DNA of 26,659 nt from a virus. Positions 5,873 to 11,985 of the stretch are shown here, piece after piece (the first letter of the stretch is position 1; each line of letters opens with the position of its first letter). Under the pieces are notes generated by a model, which was not told the origin of the DNA, did not search any database, and worked only from the letters and a program-made list of their open reading frames with translations. Position numbers and translations under genes: made by a program. The stretch covers positions 1-26,659 of the IMG/VR virus record IMGVR_UViG_3300037247_002433; one strand, given 5' to 3'.

Positions 5873-6272
5873 ATGTCAGAGTTGGGGAGGGGTATGGGGG
5901 GACTTGGGGGAAATAAAATTCTCGGGGGCATCTATGTATGCGAGCCGATACCCCTTGTATTTATAAATATTAAAGGAATTCAGTTAGGGTTTATTGTACC
6001 TCCTTTATGGCATGTAGGCTGTCATAGAACACCAAGTGTTGCTGCGTGAGTCAAAACATCTCACAATATAACCCTTTAAACATTGAGTAGATGAAAAGCG
6101 ATACATGCCTACTTCTTAATACTGCACTCTCATATTGAGTTGTATCGAGCAAAGAAAAAACATTACATTTATATCAGTCATTTCACACGTCAGGGTTTCT
6201 TTAATCTGATAGGTTTCTCTCAATCCCATTTTTAATGCGTTTCTATAATTCCAGTTTATCATAAGTGCTCCA
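5873..6272. other. Non-coding region right of the iterons
   Basis: I see no convincing gene in these 400 bases. Features present are a G-rich stretch at 5884-5930, overlapping late-promoter-like boxes on both strands at 5958-5969, and a region at 6010-6110 with short nested stems (GTAGGC/GCCTAC about 95 nt apart, AACAC-CAA-GTGTT, and GTGAG/CTCAC). These could form a structured RNA, but each stem is short. One more iteron-like site, ATAAGTGCTCCA, lies at 6261. Confidence 0.4.
5958..5969. promoter_or_regulatory. Overlapping late-promoter boxes on both strands
   Basis: TATAAATA is read on the plus strand at 5962-5969 and on the minus strand at 5958-5965, sharing the central TATA. It lies between the iteron array and the gene at 6273-6548. 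It could fire either way, or be a chance AT-rich match, since no gene start is close. Confidence 0.3.
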
Positions 6273-6548
6273 TTAGGCTCTATTGTTTCCACTGCATTCC
6301 ATTTGCAATATTCTATCTTGTTGGTGTTTCGGTAAATCAGATTTAGTCTTGAAATAGAATTTTAATAAACCACATTTTCGGCATTGGCAATCTAACTTTA
6401 ATCGTGATAATGTATTCTTTGATTCGGCGTCAGCAAGTTCATTTAGTTTATCTGGATTACCCGTAAGCCGAATACAATTATGTGCTCGCTTATAGGCAGC
6501 TTCTCTCTTTCTCTGATCGGCTAATATGATTTGTAGATGTTCGTTCAT
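6273..6548 (-). CDS. Small zinc-ribbon-like protein, predicted leaderless
   Basis: This 91-residue protein has a Lys/Arg-rich helical N-terminus and a C-terminal cluster CQCRKC (residues 54-59) followed by C86, enough for one zinc site of a short ribbon. I start it at ATG 6548. An in-frame GTG at 6632 would add 28 residues of low quality and has no ribosome binding site. The ATG lies exactly 5 nt after CATAAATA, so late transcripts would begin at or beside the start codon. It is read away from the helicase across a spacer with a 17-bp inverted repeat and toward the iterons. A nucleic-acid-binding role is plausible, and it may act on the adjacent origin. Confidence 0.6.
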   Translation of the reverse strand: MNEHLQIILADQRKREAAYKRAHNCIRLTGNPDKLNELADAESKNTLSRLKLDCQCRKCGLLKFYFKTKSDLPKHQQDRILQMECSGNNRA

Positions 6549-6553
6549 AGGGG

Positions 6554-6561
6554 TATTTATG
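6554..6561 (-). promoter_or_regulatory. Late promoter box CATAAATA directly before ATG
   Basis: On the minus strand CATAAATA-cccct-ATG leaves only 5 nt between the box and the start codon at 6548. With T4 spacing the first transcribed base is the A of ATG. No Shine-Dalgarno sequence is present. Confidence 0.5.
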
Positions 6562-6598
6562 TTTTTTAACAGTGTCACGTTAAAAGATGAGTACCCCC

Positions 6599-6710
6599 AG
6601 TATACTCTTATTACCCTTTTTTTGACATTCACGTATAAAAGAGAAAATGGATTCTTTTCAATTTACGTTATATATAGTAAAATTTAAGAAAAAGGTAATA
6701 AGAGTATACT
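6599..6710. repeat. 17-bp perfect inverted repeat flanking a promoter-like core
   Basis: AGTATACTCTTATTACC at 6599-6615 is the exact reverse complement of 6694-6710, with 78 AT-rich bases between. Inside, the minus strand has TTGAAA (6656-6661), an 18-nt spacer and TATACG (6632-6637), a weak sigma70-like promoter toward 6273-6548. The plus strand has TTGACA at 6622. The loop is too long for a terminator, so paired operators that could loop the DNA, or part of the origin, are likelier. A short GGCAG/CTGCC hairpin and ATAAGTA-ca-TACTTAT (6754-6769) follow before the helicase stop. Confidence 0.55.
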
Positions 6711-6772
6711 TTCGGCAGACTTCTGCCAAATAAGACCATACAAAAGACCATACATAAGTACATACTTATTTC

Positions 6773-8314
6773 TCATATATACGGTCCTTCCCACTCTTTA
6801 CGATTATTGAAGTAAAATTCATAAGTATCCATGTCACAAGCAGTATTTCTATCCTTACGATAAAAGACAGGTATTAACGTTCTTGTTCTGGTACTCCAAC
6901 GAACTTCTTTTTCATCAATGTTCTTATTTTTGTTCATATATTCTCGAACCATTTTATAAAACTTTTTATCACTTATCTTATATCTGGTATTCCCAACACG
7001 CTCCAGTTCTTTTACATATCCCTGATAAAGAACCTTTCTTTCAATACACTTAAATCCACCATGACCTAATACAGCCTCAATAAACCGAACATGTATAGTT
7101 TTCTGATCTTCCATAAGTGCTTTATAATCTTCACCATGTAATGCGGTAGGAAGTTTCCCACCCCCATACTCTTGTATTAGATTTCCCAACCATTTTGATA
7201 TTTCATCTTTACTACCTAATGTTTTTCTATCTCCTCCTCCAGTAAGCCATTCAGTAGAATCGTCAATAGACCATTCATCCTTCCCGTTACCATCAGCATA
7301 CATAGAAATCCACCACGCCATTGTAAAATTCTTTTCAACTTTCATAATAGACCATCTTCTATCGCTTTCATCTTGTCCCAACATGACTGCACTATCGGTA
7401 CTATTTCCACCCAACAAATACAACGGTGTATTATCGACTTCATATTCGGCTATATTTTTTTCATTTATAATAATCCGTTGTTTATGAATTAAATCTTTTA
7501 CAGATTCCATATCTGTTTTAATAGCCACTGCTTCATTTATTAAAACAACGGTCTTACCTTTAATACTACTATTGAATTTTCCAAGTACAGATTCTGATTT
7601 GGCAGATAGTGTTTGATGTTTTCCGAAGATGGCGGCGAGGACTAAATCAACTAGTAGGTTCTTACCTACACTACCTTCACCAAATATCACCAGCGCGGGT
7701 ATTTTGAATTCTTCGGGGTGGAGATACTTATAGGTTATTACTTTTTTCAAGTGTTCTATATTTTCTCTCTTACCACCACCCAATGAATACATTAGGCAAT
7801 CAAATATCCAATGGTGTTTTTCAAAAAAGGTTGGTTGAATCCAATGATCGGTAGTCATAAGATTTAGATAATCTTTACCCATTTCATGAAAACTATAAGT
7901 AATCTTACGATACTTATAGTTTTGCTCTTCCATTTCCATAGATACTATTTCACGAAAATCTTTATCATTCCATTCAACATGCATTTCTTTCATTGATATT
8001 GCTGAAAATAAATCATACTCGAAATCACCCAACTGTAAAACATATGCATTATTCTTATGAACATATTTGTATGGGTTTTTCACCAGCCACTCTATAGCAG
8101 GATTTCCAATCAGTTCCCCTTTTTCATTGATTTCCCAAGGTTTTACATTTCCTTCTTCTTTTTCAATCTTATCAAGTAAGTCCGCTATTTTATTTTCTAA
8201 TAATTCTGTTTCCCTGTTAACTTGTTTTTGAGTTAAGTTTGTGGGGTTGAATTTGCTTAAATCTTCTTTTGCCTTTACTAATTGTTTTTTCCAGTTTTCT
8301 AACTTATAACTCAT
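6773..8314 (-). CDS. Superfamily 3 replicative helicase (D5/DUF5906-like)
   Basis: This 513-residue protein has the SF3 helicase core in its second half. Walker A is GEGSVGKN at residues 212-219, Walker B VVLINEA at 256-262, and motif C LLGGNSTD around 300-307, with an arginine finger in DESDRRW (R319/R320). The Asn after the Walker A Lys replaces Ser/Thr, a variant I recall in phage helicases of the DUF5906 type. The first 60 residues are charged and helical, and residues 60-200 may be the D5-like N-terminal domain. The start overlaps the primase stop by 4 nt (8311-8314), so the two are made together and probably act as a primase-helicase pair at the fork. Hexamer formation is known for the family, not seen here. 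Confidence 0.85.
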   Translation of the reverse strand: MSYKLENWKKQLVKAKEDLSKFNPTNLTQKQVNRETELLENKIADLLDKIEKEEGNVKPWEINEKGELIGNPAIEWLVKNPYKYVHKNNAYVLQLGDFEYDLFSAISMKEMHVEWNDKDFREIVSMEMEEQNYKYRKITYSFHEMGKDYLNLMTTDHWIQPTFFEKHHWIFDCLMYSLGGGKRENIEHLKKVITYKYLHPEEFKIPALVIFGEGSVGKNLLVDLVLAAIFGKHQTLSAKSESVLGKFNSSIKGKTVVLINEAVAIKTDMESVKDLIHKQRIIINEKNIAEYEVDNTPLYLLGGNSTDSAVMLGQDESDRRWSIMKVEKNFTMAWWISMYADGNGKDEWSIDDSTEWLTGGGDRKTLGSKDEISKWLGNLIQEYGGGKLPTALHGEDYKALMEDQKTIHVRFIEAVLGHGGFKCIERKVLYQGYVKELERVGNTRYKISDKKFYKMVREYMNKNKNIDEKEVRWSTRTRTLIPVFYRKDRNTACDMDTYEFYFNNRKEWEGPYI

Positions 8315-9348
8315 ATCTTTCTACCTCCTGATATTTTGTATCTTAACTTTTCTAATGGTGTAGAAGGAAGTCGTGTTGCTTTACCAACACCCTTTCCGCC
8401 AAACTTTCTTATGGCACCACTTATAGACGAATCTAAATATCTGTCTTTTAAGTATATAGACTTTTCGCTACTTCCAGAAGGAGCGCAGTTGATTCGTTCC
8501 ACTATTCTCCTTTTTAGTTCTGAAATATCATGCGGGGGGCTTGTACTGGCTATCCATGATGCAATAGCACGCTGAATAGGCATATGATATCTTGGTCCTA
8601 TATCGTTCACCAATGCGTCAAAACCTTTTGGAATATAAGTGCTCGATGATATTATATTTGCTTTATCAAAAATAATTTCAGGCTTGGTAGGTTTGGGTAT
8701 CAGTAGACTATTATTTTCTTTTATAACAAAACCAGAACGCTTTTCAACTGGATCGTGAACATCAAGGAAGATTGGATTAGCAGTATAGTTGGGTTGAACA
8801 GTTCTCATTGGCGAATCGTCTAATACACCAGTAGAAATAGCCCAATCAGACGCTTCTTCATCGGTTAACGGTTCTTCAAGCCAGAACCATATATGGCATC
8901 TTAATTCATCCCATCCGTATAATCCAGCCTGTGAAGACCATTGATAATGATACGATATATTGTGGCAATAATCTGGTAGGTGCCCTATCATCCATTCAAC
9001 TCTATCTTTTTCTTGTAGACCTGGTATAGTGGGGAACTTATCAAAATCCGCCATTATAAAATATCTGCCTTTAGGGACAGTTATGTAATATGCCAGTTCG
9101 CCTTCCCAAGCATCTTTACGCCTTAATACTCTACTTGGATCACGACCTTCTATAAGTGCTCCCCTGATTACTACCATATGTGGTTCGGTTTCCAACGCGG
9201 TTAATAGTTCAGATAAGTCTTCTATTCCTGAGCAGGGCACTTCATTATGAATGAACCATTTGGCGAAATCATAATCTTTCTTCCCACGCTTGCTGAATAT
9301 CTTGGTCATAACATTTGGTTCAGCATTTAATACTGTAATATTATCCAT
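8311..9348 (-). CDS. Primase-polymerase-like (AEP) protein
   Basis: I start this 345-residue protein at ATG 9348 (gtgggggaata upstream) rather than at a GTG 4 codons earlier. It shows a plausible archaeo-eukaryotic primase signature: a D-x-D in RYFIMADFDKF (D101/D103), a conserved-looking His in RCHIWFWLEEP (H152), and a third Asp in NPIFLDVHDP (D196). Order and spacing fit AEP motifs I-III, with two acidic residues for metal, a His for nucleotide binding and a final Asp. The C-terminal 120 residues are basic and may contact DNA or the helicase. It lies directly upstream of the SF3 helicase with overlapping codons, the usual primase-helicase pairing. Overall similarity is too low for a firm family name. 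Confidence 0.7.
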   Translation of the reverse strand: MDNITVLNAEPNVMTKIFSKRGKKDYDFAKWFIHNEVPCSGIEDLSELLTALETEPHMVVIRGALIEGRDPSRVLRRKDAWEGELAYYITVPKGRYFIMADFDKFPTIPGLQEKDRVEWMIGHLPDYCHNISYHYQWSSQAGLYGWDELRCHIWFWLEEPLTDEEASDWAISTGVLDDSPMRTVQPNYTANPIFLDVHDPVEKRSGFVIKENNSLLIPKPTKPEIIFDKANIISSSTYIPKGFDALVNDIGPRYHMPIQRAIASWIASTSPPHDISELKRRIVERINCAPSGSSEKSIYLKDRYLDSSISGAIRKFGGKGVGKATRLPSTPLEKLRYKISGGRKI

Positions 9349-9752
9349 TATTCCCCCCACCTGAGCTTATAAGCCATAGCATCTGCATCATCATCAAATT
9401 TAATCATTACTGCCACTTGTTTGCCTGTACTTGTTGATGATTGATAATGTTCTATAATTTCTTTCATATCAAAATTGCCTTTTATATTTTCATGTATCCA
9501 ACCATAATAACCTATACGGGCCAGCATCATTTCTTTACTATCGGTATAATCTTCACCATTAACCCATGAAATAGCAAACCAAAAATCCTCTTCCATATCA
9601 TTGATTACTAATTTTACTTTTTCATTTGCTATAACTTGTTGATTTGTTTTTTGTAGTTTTCTTTTCTTAAAATATCTTTTTATATTAAGACCGGTTGTGA
9701 TTACTATATAAATCATACACACAACTATAGCTACTGTTTCTATTTCCATCAT
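9348..9752 (-). CDS. Membrane-anchored protein with DAMAYKLRW tail
   Basis: This 134-residue protein begins with one hydrophobic segment (VAIVVCMIYIVITTGL, about residues 7-22) followed by a very basic stretch (KRYFKKRKLQK), predicting an anchor with the rest in the cytoplasm. It ends FDDDADAMAYKLRWGE, the DA-x-A-[FY]-KL tail family. Two ATGs are adjacent (9752 and 9749); gaggttcgc lies upstream, and the start overlaps the stop of the previous gene. The stop overlaps the primase ATG (TAATG). It is the only tail-family member here with a clear transmembrane helix. Placement ahead of the primase might mean it links replication to the membrane, which is speculation. Confidence 0.75.
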   Translation of the reverse strand: MMEIETVAIVVCMIYIVITTGLNIKRYFKKRKLQKTNQQVIANEKVKLVINDMEEDFWFAISWVNGEDYTDSKEMMLARIGYYGWIHENIKGNFDMKEIIEHYQSSTSTGKQVAVMIKFDDDADAMAYKLRWGE

Positions 9753-10117
9753 GCGAACCTCAATTTGAAAGCCATAGCATCAGTTTCATCCTTAAAACGA
9801 TAACTAACCATATCATTGAAGTGGTACGCCGGATCGTTTAATATCATTTCATCATCAACATTAACACAATCAAGCCCACTATCATTACAATAAGTTCTTA
9901 TTTCTGATAATAAAGTATCTTTATCGTGATCATCAACGACTATAACTACCAACCAAGGCAATTCATCTATATAGAACTCTATTGCTGCTAACTCTTTACG
10001 ATGTTCATGGTGTTGCGCCGCTTGGGTTTTATACCAACTTTTAATAACACCTCTATTTTTTTTAATGGGTTTTATTACAAAACCTCTACTTTTTGGAAAT
10101 ATCATTTTTTCTGTCAT
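9749..10117 (-). CDS. Small protein with DAMAFKLRF tail
   Basis: This 122-residue protein is the first gene of the leftward unit. It has a basic N-terminus (RGFVIKPIKKNRGVIK), a central hydrophobic strand-like stretch (LPWLVVIVVDDHDKD) and the tail FKDETDAMAFKLRFA shared with five other genes. The ATG at 10117 follows aaaggagttagaaa. No known domain is recognised. The order strand, acidic turn, helix, tail suggests a small globular alpha/beta protein. The tail is very like that of 22770-23006 (ETDAMAFKL in both), although the two genes are on opposite strands and 13 kb apart. Confidence 0.75.
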   Translation of the reverse strand: MTEKMIFPKSRGFVIKPIKKNRGVIKSWYKTQAAQHHEHRKELAAIEFYIDELPWLVVIVVDDHDKDTLLSEIRTYCNDSGLDCVNVDDEMILNDPAYHFNDMVSYRFKDETDAMAFKLRFA

Positions 10118-10142
10118 TTTCTAACTCCTTTTGACAAAGTAA

Positions 10143-10174
10143 AGCCCCGAGCGTCTGGCGGAGCACTCGGGGCA
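10143..10174. terminator. GC-rich hairpin between divergent units
   Basis: GCCCCGAG (10144-10151) and CTCGGGGC (10166-10173) form an 8-bp GC-rich stem with a 14-nt loop. It is followed by tttactttg on the minus strand and agcattttg on the plus strand, so neither T-run is perfect. For the leftward unit it would lie in the leader, between the box at 10283 and the start at 10117, and could be an attenuator. Confidence 0.4.
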
Positions 10175-10402
10175 GCATTTTGTTTTATGAAGAAAAAACA
10201 AGAAGCGATTTTTGAGGACGAAAATCTAACCAAATTCTTTTATATTTTTTCTTCAAACATCCGCCGGAATGCTTTACAATTCTATTTATCTTTTCCGATC
10301 TAAACCTTGTAGTTATCAAGTGAACCGCCAAGGTTTAGTTAAACAATAGTTAATCAATACTTAAACTATACTATCATAAAGAAAGACCCGAGTCTATAAA
10401 AA
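10175..10402. other. Divergent intergenic region
   Basis: No convincing gene is present; a 38-codon plus-strand frame from 10186 lacks a ribosome binding site. The region holds a minus-strand late-promoter box (10283-10290) and a perfect 10-bp inverted repeat, CTAAACCTTG/CAAGGTTTAG, at 10300-10309 and 10329-10338 with 19 nt between. The rest is AT-rich and runs up to the plus-strand box at 10403. This is where leftward and rightward transcription separate, so the inverted repeat may be an operator. Confidence 0.45.
10283..10290 (-). promoter_or_regulatory. Late promoter box GATAAATA (leftward)
   Basis: The minus strand reads aaAAGATAAATAGAAtt, matching the extended form (N)ATAAATAGAA found upstream of the capsid gene and the gene at 24221. 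It points toward 9749-10117, about 165 nt away, through the GC-rich hairpin. Confidence 0.45.
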
Positions 10403-10410
10403 AATAAATA
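10403..10410 (+). promoter_or_regulatory. Late promoter box AATAAATA before the HNH-like gene
   Basis: AATAAATA ends 8 nt before the ATG at 10419, with no Shine-Dalgarno sequence between. By T4 spacing transcription starts about 3 nt before ATG, so the mRNA would be nearly leaderless. Confidence 0.45.
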
Positions 10411-10418
10411 ATATTATC

Positions 10419-11156
10419 ATGGAAACTTTTCAAGACACACCATTACCAGATAAAAACACTCCCATAGGAGAAGCCTTTTACAAGTTTGCCATAATCACTT
10501 CACCAGATTTCGACAAAGCTACAGCGGAAATATTTTTTGATACTCATCCATATTGGTTTGAAGACTATAAACCCAAGAAGAATAAAACAAGAAGCTTACC
10601 GGCTATTGATCTAAACGAATTCATCATCAAAGATATATTATTGAGAAAACTTGAAGAACGATACGAAATTCTTGAAAATGGATGTTGGCAGTGGATTGGT
10701 GCTTTTAATGTAGAAAATAGACCTGTTATTGGTATATATGAAAGTCCTACCTCTAGTCCTGGTAGAATAATGTATATATTATACAAAGGTGGTATTCCAG
10801 AAGGACGACCAGTTTATCGTAATTGTAAAAACCGGTTATGTGTAAATCCCGAGCACCTATATCATACAAAAGAAAAAGGTAGGAGGAAGAAAAAGTATAA
10901 ACCATCAGAAGAACAAAGAATAAGAAATAATAAAAAAAAACGACAAAAAATGGCGAATATGTCTCCAGAAGAAAAGGCTGTCATAGCAGCTACACAAAAA
11001 AAACATTATGATGAAAATCCAGAACTTCATAAAAAGAGAAGAGAAGAGAATTACAGAAAGCATCATGTTGCGAGACTTATATATGCTCGTGAACAAGGTA
11101 AAAGAAGAACATTAAAGAGACGACAGGAGAAAGAAAATGTCAAGAAAAAGCTATAG
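10419..11156 (+). CDS. HNH-like protein with altered catalytic His
   Basis: The 245-residue protein contains the HNH_3-type core CWQWIGA (residues 89-95) and GRPVYRNCKNRLCVNPEHL (129-147). Typical homing-type members read V-x-H-x-C-x-N...C-x-NP-x-HL; here the first His is Arg (R134), while C136, N138, C141, N143 and H146 remain. Catalysis may be changed or lost, leaving a DNA-binding protein, though such variants occur in phages as I recall. The last 90 residues are extremely Lys/Arg-rich helix, probably DNA-contacting. It is the first rightward gene, under an AATAAATA box, and overlaps the next gene by 20 nt. HNH proteins beside terminases can aid DNA packaging, a possible alternative to homing. 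Confidence 0.7.
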   Translation: METFQDTPLPDKNTPIGEAFYKFAIITSPDFDKATAEIFFDTHPYWFEDYKPKKNKTRSLPAIDLNEFIIKDILLRKLEERYEILENGCWQWIGAFNVENRPVIGIYESPTSSPGRIMYILYKGGIPEGRPVYRNCKNRLCVNPEHLYHTKEKGRRKKKYKPSEEQRIRNNKKKRQKMANMSPEEKAVIAATQKKHYDENPELHKKRREENYRKHHVARLIYAREQGKRRTLKRRQEKENVKKKL

Positions 11157-11478
11157 TTATACAAAAGGTAAGAAATTACAAGATTGGGTGAGGGATCAGT
11201 TATTTAAGCTGTTCCCGCATCTTGAAGAAGATGATGTGCGAAGTGCCTTCCGTGGCGAACATGGTGAAGACTTAAAGTTAAGTCCATTAGCACGTAGATC
11301 GTTTCCATTTAGTATAGAATGTAAAAATGTTGAAAAACTTTCATTTTGGGCTTCGTGGAAACAATGCGAAGCCAATAGCGGAAAGCATACACCGATAATG
11401 GTGTTAAAAAAAAATAATAAGAAACCAGTTGTGGTTTTAGATGCTGAGTTCTTTCTAAATGAGTTCTTTGATAAATAA
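11137..11478 (+). CDS. PD-(D/E)XK family nuclease, resolvase-like
   Basis: This 113-residue protein has the PD-(D/E)XK pattern. It starts with a helix containing KGKKLQDWVRDQLF, then GED (D45) ahead of LKLSPLARRSF, and the core E-C-K at residues 61-63 on the next strand (FSIECKN), followed by a helix with WKQCEAN (Q76). This matches small phage endonucleases annotated as Holliday-junction resolvases or VRR-NUC-like nucleases. Such an enzyme would trim branched DNA before packaging or degrade host DNA. The ATG at 11137 has gacaggagaaagaaa upstream, inside the HNH-like gene. Its stop lies inside a GATAAATA box. The exact substrate cannot be read from the sequence. Confidence 0.78.
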   Translation: MSRKSYSYTKGKKLQDWVRDQLFKLFPHLEEDDVRSAFRGEHGEDLKLSPLARRSFPFSIECKNVEKLSFWASWKQCEANSGKHTPIMVLKKNNKKPVVVLDAEFFLNEFFDK

Positions 11479-11693
11479 CCTTATACGACTTGGAAGTAAG
11501 GTTTTGGGAATCACAATGATACTGTGTTCATTTTGGATGATTGGCATTTAGGTCAAAACCTTGGAAGAAGTAGGTAAGGGAAATCATGAGTAGTATACTT
11601 AAATAAACCACGATTACGAACACCTAAACACAATAACAACACAGTAATAGGTTATTGTATCATCAAAGACCTTATAAAATGATAAATAACCTT
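11479..11693 (+). other. Non-coding region with a repeated promoter-like 14-mer
   Basis: No gene is evident. TGATAAATAACCTT occurs at 11469-11482 (overlapping the nuclease stop) and again at 11680-11693, each containing a late-promoter-like GATAAATA. AAGGTTTT (11498) and AAAACCTT (11555) could pair across about 50 nt. The second 14-mer would start a short RNA ending at the terminator at 11724-11764. Confidence 0.4.
11681..11688 (+). promoter_or_regulatory. Late promoter box GATAAATA of a possible small RNA
   Basis: GATAAATA in non-coding sequence would start transcription near 11694, only about 70 nt before a strong terminator and with no gene between. Confidence 0.35.
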
Positions 11694-11764
11694 GCAGGGT
11701 ACCAACCGAGCATTGAGAATACCAAGACCCCCGACTTACCTCCGTATTTCGGGGGTCTTTTTAA
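11694..11764 (+). ncRNA. Candidate ~70-nt small RNA
   Basis: The candidate runs from the predicted start near 11694 to the U-tract of the terminator. It has about 30 nt of single-stranded 5' sequence and then an 11-bp hairpin with a U-tail, the general form of Hfq-dependent small RNAs. The same phage encodes Hfq. Nothing proves it is transcribed alone rather than being the tail of the upstream message. Confidence 0.35.
11724..11764 (+). terminator. Intrinsic terminator fused to next promoter
   Basis: AAGACCCCCGA (11724-11734) pairs perfectly with TCGGGGGTCTT (11749-11759), an 11-bp stem with a 14-nt loop, followed by TTT-TT. The T-run continues straight into AATAAATA at 11763. Confidence 0.85.
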
Positions 11765-11770
11765 TAAATA
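11763..11770 (+). promoter_or_regulatory. Late promoter box AATAAATA directly before ATG
   Basis: AATAAATA-ccacc-ATG leaves exactly 5 nt before the start at 11776, the same spacing as at 6548-6561 on the other strand. It overlaps the U-tract of the preceding terminator. Confidence 0.6.
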
Positions 11771-11775
11771 CCACC

Positions 11776-11985
11776 ATGAAGAAAAACCACTGGGCTATTC
11801 GTCGAAAAATTATCATATTGGCTATTGTGTTTTGCGCATTAAGTATTGCGTTTGTGTTATTCGGTGGAGTAAACGATACACTTGGTGTAGTTGTTGTTAA
11901 AAGTGGATTCCTTGCCGCTACGGCTATTATTACAACCTATTGCTCAATGGCAGTCTGGGACGACAAAAAGGATAAAAAGAAATGA
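11776..11985 (+). CDS. Two-span small membrane protein, predicted leaderless
   Basis: I start at ATG 11776. An in-frame ATG at 11692 would lie before the terminator, and its extra residues look random. The 69-residue product begins MKKNHWAIRRK, has a first hydrophobic helix at about 11-30 (IIILAIVFCALSIAFVLFG) and a second at about 36-60 (LGVVVVKSGFLAATAIIT). It ends in a very basic tail, DDKKDKKK. Two helices, short length and charged ends fit a class II holin or another small membrane effector. It overlaps the terminase start by 4 nt (ATGA). The only promoter candidate leaves no room for a ribosome binding site, so translation from the 5' end is predicted. Confidence 0.7.
   Translation: MKKNHWAIRRKIIILAIVFCALSIAFVLFGGVNDTLGVVVVKSGFLAATAIITTYCSMAVWDDKKDKKK

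Noticed and set aside
5884-5930. G-rich stretch as a G-quadruplex
   Set aside because: The G runs are uneven and mixed with A and T; too weak to claim without calculation.
10186-10302. 38-codon plus-strand frame starting MKKKQEAIF
   Set aside because: There is no ribosome binding site, it starts beside a hairpin, and it crosses the minus-strand promoter box and an inverted repeat.
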